Position numbers and translations under genes: made by a program
DNA from: Phoenix dactylifera
Taxonomy: Eukaryota; Streptophyta; Magnoliopsida; Arecales; Arecaceae
NCBI RefSeq assembly: GCF_009389715.1
Contig: NC_052394.1
Location: 22,570,899-22,634,898, forward strand
Direction of reading: 5' to 3'
Length of the DNA stretch: 64,000 bases
Notes under the pieces: generated by a model
Databases searched by the model: none
The model's input: the letters and a program-made list of their open reading frames with translations, nothing else
Told to the model about the DNA's origin: nothing
Shown here: positions 10,612 through 23,407 of the stretch, one piece after another
Numbering within the stretch: the stretch's first letter is position 1
How the letters are laid out: each line of letters starts with the position of its first letter

Positions 10612-12120
10612 TCAGGTCAACATAAGATTATTAGCTCCAAGATGAGGAGGGCGCAAGCATACACGAACTTCGTGTTCTTCGGGCCCAACACGATGTTTAG
10701 GAACCATTATTTCTAGCACGGCGCCAGTCTCATCATAGTATGCTTCTAACTTAGCATCTTCTGGGATTCGAGTGGCAAGCGGTATCTCTCTTATGAATTC
10801 CCCTGGTGGGCAATGCTCAGGAGAAGGGTCGGTCAGCTTGAATGTTCTATCATGCCTCTTTACATATGGCATCCGAGCAGTACTGACACAGAGTATCTTC
10901 ACTATCCCATGAGTAAGACTATTCCTCCAAGAAACCTTCACACTCTGTTGATCAGCAAAAGGCAGGCTAACCATTATCAAGTAACCTCGTTCATCCTCAT
11001 AAATCGTCTTTGCAGCAGTTACCGGCCCATAGATGTGCCTCATCACACCGCTAAAGTCATTCAACCATGATGGCCCGACCGGGTGTATGTCCATGTCTTG
11101 GGCTCTCTCCGAATAAGAATTCAGGGGCAAGCCGCAATCCTCATCCATCGCATGTCGAAAGAGATCCTTCCTGCGCTTGCTGCAAACTGGAGAAAGGTCC
11201 ATCCCATCACCATTGGAATGATTAGAATGCGATAACAAGTTCAAACCTGATCCATTAAGCAATTTCTTTGGGTGGGGATGCAAAATGCCCTTCGAATGAG
11301 GAGGAGGCCTTTCGAGCTCAAATTCAGAGTTGGGAAGATTCCTCCATGACCCGAAATCACTGGCTTCCAGCGGGATCGAGAAATTAAGCTCCCTGCCAGT
11401 GAGCTCCATCCACTTCTTGCGGTCCACCTCGGTGACAGCCGCCAAGTTGGGTGACCTCACCACTTCAATACCATGCACACACTGAGGGTTCGACAGCCCA
11501 CGGTACTGCTTGCGCTGCATCCGGTGGGATCGGACGAAGCCCTTGTCGGCGCTGAATGGGAATTGGGGCTCGCCATGGCGGGAGTGCCCGTTCATGTAGC
11601 TCCTCAGCTGCATCTTGCCCAGCGCGTTCTCCGGCCTCTCCTTGAAGACCCACATGTACATGTTCTCCATGTCGTGCTGGACCAAGAACACATCAAACTG
11701 GAGTTCGGACTTGTCGAAGCCTAAGACGCCATTCCCATCTCGGGTTGTCTTGGCCTTGGATTTCTCGGAGAGTGCTGGCTTGAAATAGAAGGTGAAGAAG
11801 AACCATGCGCCCCAGATGCTGTCGCCTCTCTTGACACATTTGCGGGCTGCGCCGACCCTGGGGAGGTGCAGGAGAGTCGCAGGATCATAGACCTGAGAGC
11901 CAAGACTGACGTCCAAGATATCGTTCCAATATTGCTGGGGAGGGGAGCGCTCGGCGGAGAGTGGGAGGTTGATGTCGGGCGGCCGCTGGATCATCAGCTC
12001 GCGGTCGGACAAGTCCTCATGGGAGGAGAGCAAGGCCGGGCCGCCGGAGGGATCCATAGAAAGAAGAGTGGATGGGTGGTGGTTCTCCATGGACAGAGAG
12101 GTGAGGAGATCTTCTCCCAT
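10612..12120 (-). CDS. HSP20-like alpha-crystallin-domain protein, IDM2/IDM3 type
   Basis: This is a single-exon frame of up to 502 residues. The C-terminal 105 residues or so (about 370-475) form an alpha-crystallin fold. Its end, PEDAK-LEAYYDETGAVLEIMVPK, is the typical last strands of a plant small heat-shock domain. The N-terminal 360 residues are not found in small HSPs and include a W-rich segment (SIWGAWFFFTFYF) and a basic CSKRRKDLF stretch that could be a nuclear signal. This long architecture matches the plant family that includes Arabidopsis IDM2 and IDM3, which join the IDM1 histone acetyltransferase complex and protect loci from DNA hypermethylation. The function here is by family resemblance from memory. 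The start may be Met11 (12090) instead of Met1. It lies tail-to-tail with HSP70 copy 1. It is not itself a heat-shock chaperone of the 15-20 kDa class. Confidence 0.8.
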   Translation of the reverse strand: MGEDLLTSLSMENHHPSTLLSMDPSGGPALLSSHEDLSDRELMIQRPPDINLPLSAERSPPQQYWNDILDVSLGSQVYDPATLLHLPRVGAARKCVKRGDSIWGAWFFFTFYFKPALSEKSKAKTTRDGNGVLGFDKSELQFDVFLVQHDMENMYMWVFKERPENALGKMQLRSYMNGHSRHGEPQFPFSADKGFVRSHRMQRKQYRGLSNPQCVHGIEVVRSPNLAAVTEVDRKKWMELTGRELNFSIPLEASDFGSWRNLPNSEFELERPPPHSKGILHPHPKKLLNGSGLNLLSHSNHSNGDGMDLSPVCSKRRKDLFRHAMDEDCGLPLNSYSERAQDMDIHPVGPSWLNDFSGVMRHIYGPVTAAKTIYEDERGYLIMVSLPFADQQSVKVSWRNSLTHGIVKILCVSTARMPYVKRHDRTFKLTDPSPEHCPPGEFIREIPLATRIPEDAKLEAYYDETGAVLEIMVPKHRVGPEEHEVRVCLRPPHLGANNLMLT

Positions 12121-12960
12121 GGCTCTTTCTCTCTTATCTCCTTGTGCACTCTAATGGCCTCCTCTACCTCCTTCTCAAATGCTATCCGTCCGGGGGGTTT
12201 CGAACTCCACCGCATTCAAGGAACGCATCCCATAGAAAACACTCGCAGACACATTCCATAAATCCCACCCCACGAATTCCTATCAGAGACAAGAAATCCG
12301 ATACCCCCTAAACCCAAACTCAACAAATCTTCGCAAACCCGGATTTCTATGAACAAAAACCCTAGATTTCTTAGAAACGTGCCCAATAAAATGTACGACA
12401 AGGAAAATAACTGATCGGCTGACAAGAGAGAAGGAATCTTTCTCGATCAGCGGCCAAGGAATCCCAAATCGTCCAAAAAAAGGGGAGAGGAGAACCCTAA
12501 TTAAAAACGCTAATTTATCCGAAACCTCATCAAACCAGGAACCAAATCTTGAACCAGGAATCAAACAAGCCGAATAGATAACGAAAAAGCTGAGACCTTT
12601 GACGAACTACGACCATGGAATCCCCAAAACCCTCCGAAAACCGGAGAGAAGAACCCTAAAATCATTAATTTCTTGGAAATCCTTTACGCAATTTAAAACA
12701 GGAATCCAACACAACCAAAAAGATCAGATCTTTATCGACCTAAGACCATGAAAATCCCAAAATCCGCCAAAACTGGGAGGAAAACACCGAATCGGAGAGA
12801 TAGAACCCAGCCTTCCATATAAACAACAAAAAACGCAGGAAGAAGAAGAAGCGGAAATGAATCGAAACCCGCCCCTAAACAACGGATTGCATCAAGAAGA
12901 CCTCTTGGATTCCAGAGGAGACCGCTGGAACTCGAATTCCTTCCCCATTTCAAAAGACGG
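12121..12960 (-). promoter_or_regulatory. Leader and promoter of the alpha-crystallin-domain gene
   Basis: This region lies upstream of the minus-strand gene. Read on the plus strand it repeats AACCCTA-type boxes (for example 12358, 12494 and 12653) and carries the three-unit tandem repeat described separately. It probably holds the 5' UTR and perhaps a 5' UTR intron. I could not fix a TATA box. Confidence 0.4.
12420..12800. repeat. Diverged tandem repeat, about 133-160 bp units
   Basis: Three successive blocks share the order of ATCTTT or CCTTTG followed by GAC or ATC, then CCAAGGAATCCC-like, then CC(A)AAA, then GGGAG or GGAGAG, then AACCCTA. They start near 12427, 12588 and 12721. Identity is moderate, so the duplication is old. 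Confidence 0.6.
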
Positions 12961-15439
12961 AAGGAAGAAGAACAAAACGTTAACGGGTCCGTTTAAGGAG
13001 CCAGGCCGACCTCGCCGTTACTTGACGGTGACGTCGTGTGAGTTCTTTTTTATTTAATTAAATCAATATAGGTGTCAGCCTATATCTTTCTTCAATTATG
13101 TGGCTCAAGGGTCAAGTCAAAAAAAAAAAGCTCGTCAAAAGAGACTCTCCTTCTTATCATGAGAGTTCCCTCTCAAGCTCTCCTTCCTCCCTTATCACAG
13201 TGGTTGTTAATGGTAGACCTCTCACAATTCTTTTATATTTGTGATCTATTGTTGAAAATTAGGACAATTGAATCAATGATAGCCTCAAGAGCTATTCAAC
13301 CGTGATATCAGGTTTGTAATGGAGACAATGATTTAGTGAGTAGTCACTAATTGATGAATGTATGTTAAATTCGAGGTGGCCCCTGCCGGATTTCTTATTT
13401 GATAAGTTATGGAAAGAGCTATGTTGATGGAGTCAAGGTCACATTTATCATAGGATGCTATAACTTGGCCCTCTTAGTCCTTGTTTAGAAAAATACCACT
13501 ATAAGTGGTAGAACTATTCTAGCCAAAGTCATCTTAACGTGCACACAATATTCCACGTACAATATTGGGATACTTTTGTACTTAGGATAAAAAGTCGGCA
13601 TTAGTTATCAAAATGATGGATCAAATGTAGCTAATTAATTCCCATGCACTTGCTAATTTCTTACATAAATCAATTAATAAACAGGCCGCGAAGCAAATGT
13701 CTTGCGAGCTGCTTATCAAATACAATGAATCATGTATAAAGAAAGCCTTCTGAATGAGTAGGGGAAAAAAAACATCTGAAAGCAACCTTGGTGCAGGTAA
13801 TAGCTTGCGTGCAGCACCAACCATGATAGCTCCCTCCATGTCAACTTGCTAATCAAGCTTAGCACGCTATGAAATATTTAGACTTGGTACAAAATATCAC
13901 CATCCAAGCAGCATATGCACTATAGAACCCATCATAAATTTTTTTTTTAATTGGGTCAGCTGCTCAAACTGATCTCCCATGAGCACAACCAGCTATATCA
14001 CTATCAAGAAGAACCCATCTTTTACTGCATAAAGCCGTGCCGTTTAGTATTAACCGAACACCAACCTTTCCATGTTCTTGAAGAATATTATCCTGTTGAT
14101 TTGTATTATTCTTGGCCCTGACGTGTTACACCGGCGTGCTTGTGGATAGCTATTGAAATAGTAGAAGCCACTTGCAGATTAGTTATAAGCAAAAATGAAG
14201 GAGACTAATGACATTGTAACATCCTAGTAATCACCCACGACACGATAACACATCATGCCACTCTTGCTTTCCCTTGATCTCATTGACTAAGTTTTGCATC
14301 CATAAAAAATACAAGTGATTGTAGTTAATTTAAACTGCTTAGTTTGAGCACTAATGGGCCATATGGTAAAAGTGCATTCCTACAAGGCTACTGAATTATT
14401 GACCCTAAAATATTGCTCTTGGGAGTGCTCCCATGTGCCAAAACGCAGGAAACCTCAACGCATTCTCGAGGAACAGAAGGGAGCATGTTATGATGGAGTT
14501 AAAAAGGGGCAATTGATATATGAAAGAGTTCTTTTGAGGAGCCAAAATCCAAATGATGGATTCCTGAGATGATCCCAAATGCACCCCCCACTAGAACCTC
14601 TCCTTGGTATATTAATTGGCTGCGTATAATTTAGGTAGCTGTTCCAAGTGGCAACATGCAATTTTACAGTAGTTTTTAGATATCATGCAACATGTAATAA
14701 TAGACACCGTGTAGTGTAATTCCCCTGACAATGGTGGTTTCTTGTGAATTAGATTATCACTGATCTTTTTCAATTGATTTGGGTGAGTGGAAGGAAATGC
14801 AGTGTATAATATACTATGCGCTTATGCTACTATGGATCTAGTGGATTGCAAGCCGAGTTTGTTCTACATAGAATTTTCTTGCCAAGATTTTATATACCAC
14901 TAAAATGGATGGTTAGAGAGCACTCTGGTGACTAGGTGGTTGCTTTTGTTGTTGGGCATTCGGATAAAACTTTAAGAATGATTTTCTCTAGCATTATAAT
15001 TTTTTTTTGTTTTCTAACTTTATTGGATGTATTCATACCAGATGAGAGTGAATCAATTGATTAGTTAAAGATAATAATAATAATAAAGAATGGTTAGATT
15101 CCTATCACACTTATCAAAGAGCTTCGTCCCCACTAAACTAGCAACAAGACCATGAAAGATCCTTTTTTTGATAGGACCGGCAGATCACTGGGCACATTGG
15201 ATGCCTTTTAACTTGCATTACATTGCTTTTAGCAGTTCATAGGAGCCTATCAGCAGGGCCAAGAGATAAACCTATTTTTCTCTCGGTTCCTAGGAGAGTG
15301 GTGTCAACTTGTTCGCCAAAGTTTAATTGGACCTTCACCCCTAAATGTTGTTGTCATCACTCTTTCTGACAGTAAGCTTCTACGATGGATGGATAGCCCC
15401 TTAAAAGTTGAAATCTATTACCTTGGGTTTTTCAACGTA

Positions 15440-15930
15440 GAGAGGGATGGAGTTAGGCCTGAAATCGGATAAAATATAGATCGGATATCAGTATATTTAT
15501 ATCTATTTTAATTTTATTTAATAAATACAGATATGGATATACATATTAGTCGGATGCAAAATTTATATTTATATTTATTTTAAATACATATAGATACAAA
15601 TTGTATGCTGAAAGCATGGATATAAGTACGAATATAAGTCGGATAATTAAACTTGATGATAATATTAAAGATATTACTAAGTGGATGATAAATCAAGTAA
15701 CAATATATTAATATGGTTATATATTACTATTAAAAGTTTATGAGTGATATATAAAATTAAATATGGTTACAAATAGAATAGAATATTCAGACATAGATTG
15801 AGTAGTTCTCTACCCATATCTATATCTGTTTGATTTTTATGTTTTGACGGATATGGACATAGATACGGATATTAGTCGGATGTATTCATATTCGGATAGA
15901 TTTAGATACGAAAATGGATCCAGATAGATA
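15440..15930. repeat. Degenerate GGATA/TCGGATA repeat
   Basis: Motifs such as TCGGATA, GGATATGGATA and AGATACGGATATTAGTCGG recur on an AT-rich background through about 490 bp. It starts close to AGGCCTGAAATCGGATA. The style matches widespread plant non-autonomous elements ending in self-similar repeats. I could not define terminal inverted repeats or a target duplication. Confidence 0.5.
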
Positions 15931-16454
15931 CCATGCTATCCACTTTCATTCCTTGATGGAGCACTCCTCTCTCCCACCTAGTTGTAATTGTTCGGGTTTT
16001 GAATGTTGACTTAAAATCTTAATTAGTTAAATCAGGGCCTATGTAAACCATGAAATCTATTGGATGTGATTGGCTACACTGGCACTCCCTACACCTCACT
16101 GTGATGGCTAATAAGGGGAGGGAGTGCTCTATATATCCATCTAACCATGCTCTATATAAATTGACGATTGTTATGCTGAAGTTGATTGGGCATGTAAGGT
16201 TGAATAGTAACAGGCATGGATCATTTTGTGCTCGCCTTGTGCTCGTATGGTAATTGATTTTGTCATTGAAGGACCACACCATGCCATGCTAACTGGAACG
16301 GTCGCAGCTAAAGTATACCGCAAATTGGAAGCTTGGGTATCGTTTAGCATTTTTTTTATTTTTTTCTATTTCAAAAAATAAAATAAAATTTATTTTCTAA
16401 GCATTTAAATATGAATATATTTGGTATATATGATTATTTTTGAAAATATAAATA

Positions 16455-16735
16455 TGACAATAATGGTGGAGATGGTAATAACAAAAATAGAGGCATTGGA
16501 GATGGCAATGATACTAGTGACAACAGTGATGGTGGCCCAAGTGTAGCTAATGCAGTAGAGGTGGCATAACAATGGTAGCAGTGGGGTTACTATCTATATA
16601 GTAGAGACAATGATGACGGTGGCGGAGGTGTGGTGGAGTGGCTGATAGTGGTGGTGGATTGGTGACGGTGATAATTATAGTGGTGGTGATAGCATGGTGG
16701 TGGTAACAGCAACGATGGTGGCAGAGATAGTATTA
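16455..16735. repeat. Degenerate GGT/GAT trinucleotide-rich patch
   Basis: This is a purine/T-rich stretch of imperfect TGGTGG, GATGG and GGTGGTGAT runs. It looks like a decayed trinucleotide microsatellite. It could be read as Gly/Asp/Val-rich peptide, but stops are frequent and there is no gene signal. Confidence 0.6.
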
Positions 16736-17635
16736 GTTGTAAAATATGATTTTATTATTTTTTTATAAATATTTAAAATTGGTATTGTATTTTTAAAATA
16801 ATTTTTAAAAATAAATATATAAATTATAGTATCTAATATCATTTTTATTTAGATTTTTGTGATTTTATTTTAGAAACTTAAAAAAGAAAGAGATGCTAAA
16901 CAAGTCCTTATTTGTACTCTTGAAATCGTTTGCCTCTCTCTTCAATACCTTTCGCTAGAGATGAAGCATAGACAAACCCCACACATCGCCATCCATCGGG
17001 ACAGGGGTTGTCTTTCATGTGAATGGAGGATTCACCTTCTTTTGATCGAATCTATCGTTGGACCGTGTGATGCAAAAGTCAATGCAATTAGTCATTCTTT
17101 CACGCGAAAGATGCAACCAGAACTCCGTCGGTGTAGATTTTGAATTGAAGATGGCACTCAGCGGACCACTTTAGCATATGATAACAATCACATCTCAAAG
17201 CGTGGAAGACAGGAGAATAAATTTTCTGCTTCGCCCCACAACTGAGCTGCTCCCGAACTCACAGCAGACCAATCATGGTGAGGCCACACCACGGAGAAAC
17301 CCAGTTTCACATGACACAAGACCTACATAAGAACAGCGAGATTTCGTGCCAGAATCAAGTAGAGCAAAAACCCAGCGCTGTGACTGTTGTCCCAACTTTA
17401 CCACCACGCAAGGCTGGGCCACGCCCTGATGAACATCCGTTGAAGGATGTCGACAACCCGTGACATGGACTCGAAGAATTTTTAGGTGGATTACTCGCAT
17501 TAAATATTTATTTCCCTTATCAGACAAATGCTCTGAGGCTCCGTAAAGCAGCCTTCGAAACCAGACTGCTACTTTGTCTCACACCTCAGTTACGTCTAGC
17601 GTGACCTGCACGTACTCAGCCCAACCTTCCCCAGC

Positions 17636-17656
17636 TATATATATATATATATATAT
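17636..17656. repeat. (TA)n microsatellite in the ATL promoter
   Basis: About ten TA units end 46 bp before the start codon of the RING-H2 gene. The run may serve as the TATA box. If so, repeat-length change could alter the promoter. Confidence 0.75.
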
Positions 17657-17702
17657 GTCCTGGGAGTTTTGATGAACTCCAGCCATCAAAACACACTTCC
17701 AT

Positions 17703-18230
17703 ATGGCATCTCCAACACCCTCACCTCAACCCAAATCCGATACCCCGGATTCCCACTACTTTGCACTCACCATCGCCGTGGTTGCCATCATGATTATAGT
17801 GTCAAACGTGATAGCCTTTGCATGCTGTTCCCCATGTCGCTTTGCTCTAGCTCTTCGGAGGTTCTTCCGGCGACCTGAGGTCTCCACCAGCGAAACCAAC
17901 AGTAATGCCAAAACTGCCAGGGTTATTCCGGCACTGAAGTATCACAATGAAGAGGAGGACTTGGAGAATGCATCCGATAGCGGGTGCTCGGTGTGCCTAT
18001 CGCCTTTCATGGATGGAGAATATATCCGGCAGCTGCCGCCATGCAACCACACCTTCCACGCAGCTTGTATAGATATGTGGCTCTACTCTCACTCCAACTG
18101 CCCCCTTTGCCGTGCCAGCGTTCCAGTACGGCCTCCTCGCCGCCCGACTGCCGCCGCTGCGGTGGATTCCGGGCCGCAACATCCAACAGATTTCGGCTTG
18201 ATGGCCGGCGTCGTCGGTGTTCTGGTGTGA
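17703..18230 (+). CDS. ATL-family RING-H2 E3 ubiquitin-protein ligase
   Basis: This is an intronless gene for 175 residues, typical of the plant ATL family. It has a hydrophobic transmembrane segment at about 20-41 near the N terminus, then a basic stretch ([12 protein letters not shown]), then a RING-H2 finger. The zinc ligands are Cys95, Cys98, Cys114, His116, His119, Cys122, Cys133 and Cys136, with spacing C-x2-C-x15-C-x-H-x2-H-x2-C-x10-C-x2-C. The conserved Trp126 contacts the E2 enzyme. The GLD motif between membrane segment and RING is represented only by a weak variant (VIPALKYH, 74-81). The protein should sit in a membrane and transfer ubiquitin to unknown targets. Many ATLs respond to stress or elicitors. 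It converges with VPS2.1, whose stop lies 480 bp away. I cannot assign a numbered ATL orthologue. Confidence 0.93.
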   Translation: MASPTPSPQPKSDTPDSHYFALTIAVVAIMIIVSNVIAFACCSPCRFALALRRFFRRPEVSTSETNSNAKTARVIPALKYHNEEEDLENASDSGCSVCLSPFMDGEYIRQLPPCNHTFHAACIDMWLYSHSNCPLCRASVPVRPPRRPTAAAAVDSGPQHPTDFGLMAGVVGVLV

Positions 18231-18708
18231 CATGGTGACCTGGGCGCCGGCTTGGTTGTACAACGGAAAATTTCCCCCTTTTCCATTATTCATTTCTTAT
18301 TTTTTCATTTTTTTTGGCCTGCTGTGTGTGAGCCGAAATGGCGTCCAAGTGCACAGATACAAGAGCCTCAAGGGCTCGAACTAATGATCTGAATTCCATG
18401 TATTTTCAGAGACATGTCGAGAAATGCTAAGGAAATGCAGTAGTTTGAATCACAGATATAAAGGACAAGGCAACATGCTAACATGATAATTTTTCATCTA
18501 GCAGTTGCTGCTTAAAATCTTAGAAGCGCTTCTCTGATAGAACAGGAATGAAGCTGGTAGGCTAAAAAGCAAGAATCTATTAGATGTCTTAAAAACACCG
18601 TATGACAGTATAATTTATTGTATGGATGAAATTTCTCAAAATCACACTATAATACATGGTGCAGTGATCCATTGCATCCTCACATTGGTCACATGCTATT
18701 AAGATTAT
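18231..18708. other. Convergent intergenic region ATL / VPS2.1
   Basis: About 480 bp holds the 3' UTRs of both convergent genes. The plus-strand TTTATT at 18614-18619 is AATAAA on the minus strand, a possible polyadenylation signal about 90 bases past the VPS2.1 stop. Confidence 0.5.
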
Positions 18709-19789
18709 TTACATTTTTCGTAGATTATCTAATCTCGCCTGTAGTTCGCTGTCTATCCCACCGTCTTCAGTCCCAGCTGTTTCAGCTTGAGCAACCCTGT
18801 CAGCTGCCGCTGGTTGAGCCACCGCAGATGTCGGTGCTTTGACAAGCTGTGTGCGAATTACAAAAACCAATGGATTTGAGGTATATTATATATGAATCAA
18901 GCATAACAATATCCTTTGGTTGAAGGAAGAAAGAGGTAACAGATATGTAAGCATATACCTCTGCATTAATGTCGATACCAATTTCATCAAGGACCTGGTT
19001 CACAAGATCTTCTGTTTCTTCTTCTTCCTCGTCACCCTCTAAGGCATCATCAATAGCATCTCCCATCGCCTCGCTTACCATTTCCATCCTCTCATTTTGC
19101 CGCTCAAATTCTTGCATTATCTTCTGCAAGCCTGGTAGGTTCATCTGCCTGTTCATCTGTCCCATTGCCTTAGTAACACCCTTCATAGCCTCACCCATAG
19201 CTTGGGTTGATTTCAATGTCTGCAAGAATCACAAAATAGTTGAAAGATGACATTGTAGACTGGTGAGATGAACTGATTCAAAGTCAATTCCCGCTCTAAT
19301 AAAAAACTTTCACATATAACATGAATCTGCAGTTTTAACCTAATTATAACGGATTAGAGAACCTCACACACCACCCCGAACATTTAATTCTTCAAGGAAT
19401 TGGCAAAAGGATGGTCCTTGACGATGCATTAAAGATATAATGCTAATATTCAACCGATAGGGTGCTTGCACATTCAGTGTCAGACTTCTTTATTAAGTTT
19501 CCTGTAACTTCCACACGTATTTTATCATCCTCTCCAGCAGCTCTGAAGTAGGAGTGGAAACCATGAAACTACATTAGTTAATACAACTTGGACATGACCT
19601 TATTTTTCTAACATATGTGATCAAGGATCTTACAGTTTTCCAAGAGGGAAACATGGTTAAAACACTTAAAGGTCACCATCCCCCCCCAACCCTCCCCGCT
19701 CCCCCACCCTTCCGGATTCTCTCTAATGAGCACTTATTTCCATTAGAAAGCCAGGAAATCTGTAAACCCAGCCAACTTCGTCCATGCAC

Positions 19790-19845
<56 letters not shown>

Positions 19846-22800
19846 TTTCTAGTTCCCTGCTCATTTCACTCTTTTCCATTTATACCATTCTCTCAACTTG
19901 CTCAATAACTCTTCTTCTTTTTCATTTCCGTTATATTTTCATTCTCCTCTTTCCTTCATGTCTGTTTTCTGTTTTTTCATTTTCCATTCTTAATTTGTTC
20001 TTTCCTGCCATCTTTTGTATTCCAACATCTGCACATTTTTACTGCTGAACTAGCAAAGGCCACTCATCTGGTTTTGAACTAATTTGCAATCATAAGAAAA
20101 CATGTAATAGTTGAATTACTACTACTACTACGACGATGACGACGACAACCCGATTCAAATAAGCATTGATCCCAAATTAGTTGGGGAAGGCTACATGAAT
20201 CTTTTTCTTTCATTTCGCTCTGTTAAAAGCACAATTTCTGCAAGATATAGCGATAGCACATCCTTCCTTACTACGTCATCTCATGTGATTTTCGGTCTAC
20301 CTTTATCCCTCTTTCCTTCCATATGTATCAAATCACTTCATAATAGTGCATTCCTCATGCTACATTGTACGTATCCAAACCATCTAAATCATCCTTATCT
20401 CAATTTGTCCTTAATCAATGCTACCTCTGCATCTTTACGAATGATTTTATTTCTTATTCTATTTTTTTTTGTATTACTATATATTCATCTCAACATTCTC
20501 ATTTTAGCCATGCTCATCCTATGCAAATGTTTTTTTCTAAGTATCCAGCTTTTGGTGTTGTAAAGCATAGCTGGTCATAATAACTATTATTTTAAAAAAA
20601 ATTTGTTCAACTTGGTAGGTATCCTACAAAAATAGTATTTTTTATTTTTGTGCACTTTTCCACTTTATTTACCCCGCTTTAAGTCTATGGATAACGCCCT
20701 CTTTAGTTTTTCCTTATGAATAATCAATGCTAAATACTGAAAATAATCACTCTTAAAAATTTCATGATCCTCAATTTTCTATTAACCTTTAGCCCTATTT
20801 CTAATTTTACTAAAGCGACATTTGTCTTGGTCCTACTCAACCTCAAGCCTTAGATTATAATACACTCCTGCATAATTCCAACTTACGATTAACTCCAACC
20901 TTAATTTTATCCACTAAGACTATATGATCCACAGGTAGCATGTACCAAGGAATATCGTCCTAAAGATACCTAGTAAGCTCATCCATAACTAGCCCAAAAA
21001 GATAAGAACTTAGAGTGGATCCATGGCGTAAATGTATGGTGATTGAAAACTCACTAGTATTACTATCAATAATTCTCAGACCAGTAACTGCTCCATTATA
21101 TATATCCTTACTCACATTGACATAACCAACAGAAACTCCTTTCTTTTTTAACACCCATCATAAAACTTCTCTAGGGACTCTATCATACGCTTTTCTCTAA
21201 ATCAATTAAAACTATATGAAGATCTTGTCGCTTTCTCTATATTCTTCATTAATCTCCGAAGGAGAAATTTAGCATCCATAGTCGACCTTCTTACCATAAA
21301 ACCAGATTGGTTCTCTGATATTTTTGTTTCACACCTCAATCTGTACCCGACAACCCGCTTCCAAAGTCTCAAAATATGGTTCGTGAGTTTAATACCATGA
21401 TAGTTAGAACAATTTTGAATACCATCATTATTCTTATAAATTGATATAATGCTCTTCCTCCATTTATTAGGTATCTTTTTGGTCTTTAAAATCTTATTGA
21501 ACAAATTAATCAATTAAGTTACTCCCATGTTATTTAAACACTTCCAAACTTCCATAGGGATTTCATCAGATCCAACCGCTTTTCCTCTTGTCATCTTTTG
21601 CATAGCCTCTTTTACCTCAAATATTTTAATTCTACATGTATATTTAACATTTCTATCGTCAATGGAACTAGCAGGGCATCATAAATCATTTACATGACTT
21701 TCATAGCTTGTTAAAATAGCTCTTCTATATTTCTCTAATCCCATCCTCAAACAAAACCTTTTGATTTTCCTTTTTTGATGTATTTAACCTAAGTCGAGTC
21801 TCTAGTTCTTCTTTCCCCTACTCTTACAAACTTATATATATCTTTCTCCTTGTCTTTAGATTCTAACTTGCAAAATATTTCTTCATATGCTTTGAACCTA
21901 TCTGCACTGCCTTCTTAACTTTCTGCTTAGCCAACTTATAGCTTTCATATACTCAAATAATTAAATTACTAATGAAAATAAATATAATTGGATGTCTTAT
22001 TTTCTTCCAATTGAGTTAGTTGTAATGAAAATGACAACTAAATTGGACTGCAAACTATTGCACAAATGATTCTCTTGAACATCATTGTATTGCTAGAAAG
22101 TGGATTGCTCAAAAGTTTTTATACCATTATTAAACTTTGATACCTGCCACATATCATGCATATATTGCAAATGCCCTGAAGTCATCATCACCCATCATAA
22201 AGCCTAAATGGTCATTTGATCTGTTCAGCACATGAATTGTCGTTTCAACTTTAATTTTATCAAAGTCCACAAACTCTTATAACCGGAAGCATAGGCATCC
22301 TATAATTCAATACAGTTTTCCTGCATTCGGTGCCTTAGTATATATCATAACATGACCAATGAATTAAGTCACTAAAGATGTCTGCAATTCTCAAGACCAT
22401 TTTAACTCCAAGCATGACAAAAACTGAAAGAATCTTTCACAGGAATCAAATACGTCTTAAAACAGATCATATAAGAAGCATTTTCCCACTCTTGGCATCA
22501 TTAGCAGTTACAATAGGCATTTCCACAAAAGGAATACTGAACTACCTATCTTATCTCAAAAAGTCAAAGAAATTTTATCAGACAATATTTAATGAAGAAA
22601 AATGTAATTACTGAATTTCATTGCCATTTTCATGTCAAATGCAAGTGAAGAGCATCAAATTACCTGAATTCTAAGAGATACACCTTGAAGCTGTGATTTG
22701 AGTGCATAAAACTTTGTGATCTGATGTCTTGTTCGAATAAGATCTTTGGCCATTACTTTTACAGCTCCCTGTAAAAAAATATTTACACAACAAGAAAAGA

Positions 22801-23370
22801 TACAGCTCAGGAAATGAAGAAACTTAGTGTAAGAAAACATGCAAATCATGCTCATTGATTAATCTCCAACAAAAGCTGCCTGAATAAAAAGGTAAAGAGG
22901 AAAGCCAAAAGAGATCACAGCTAAAAGATTTCAAATTTTCCAAATGCAAATAACTTGATGACTTTAACATATACTAAAGAACTCATGTTCTTGAAATAAG
23001 TAAAGCAAAGTTCCCTTGGAATAAGAACTCAAAATATGCACTGGTTTAGCATAGTCAAAAATCCCAGTTTTACTGATATTATGACAAAACAAGGGATGTA
23101 ATTCATTGTATCAGATATGCATTATGTTTACCCAGTTAACTAATGACTAAATAAAGTCTGAAGTAGCTTGCCCTGCATCACTAATGGCAAAACCCATGCT
23201 TTCTTCTTTTACATAATTAAAAAAACATTCCTACTTAAATCATTGCACACAGGCCAAAATAAGGCAACAAAGGGATTTTAAATCATTAGCTAGCCTTTCT
23301 GAAATCTAAGTTGTACATTAAAAACATGGTAACTCAGCATGCAACTTAGAAATTTATAACGATGACAGAG

Positions 23371-23407
<37 letters not shown>

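Larger units (their letters stand above)
12961..17635. other. Intergenic DNA, no gene recognised
   Basis: About 4.7 kb of AT-rich DNA without a convincing coding frame. It includes the GGATA-rich degenerate repeat at 15440-15930, a degenerate GGT/GAT trinucleotide patch at 16455-16735 and an (ATA)n run near 15070. The longest open frames here are under 90 codons, have no family features and are probably chance. Confidence 0.5.
19220..22663 (-). other. VPS2.1 intron 3 with LINE insertion
   Basis: This 3.4 kb intron contains a (CT)n(CA)n microsatellite (19793-19844) and a 5'-truncated RTE LINE in the same orientation as the gene. The remainder is AT-rich with nothing recognised. Confidence 0.85.

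Noticed and set aside
11473-12261. Plus-strand frames opposite the alpha-crystallin-domain gene
   Set aside because: The minus-strand frame is three to five times longer and has a recognisable domain.
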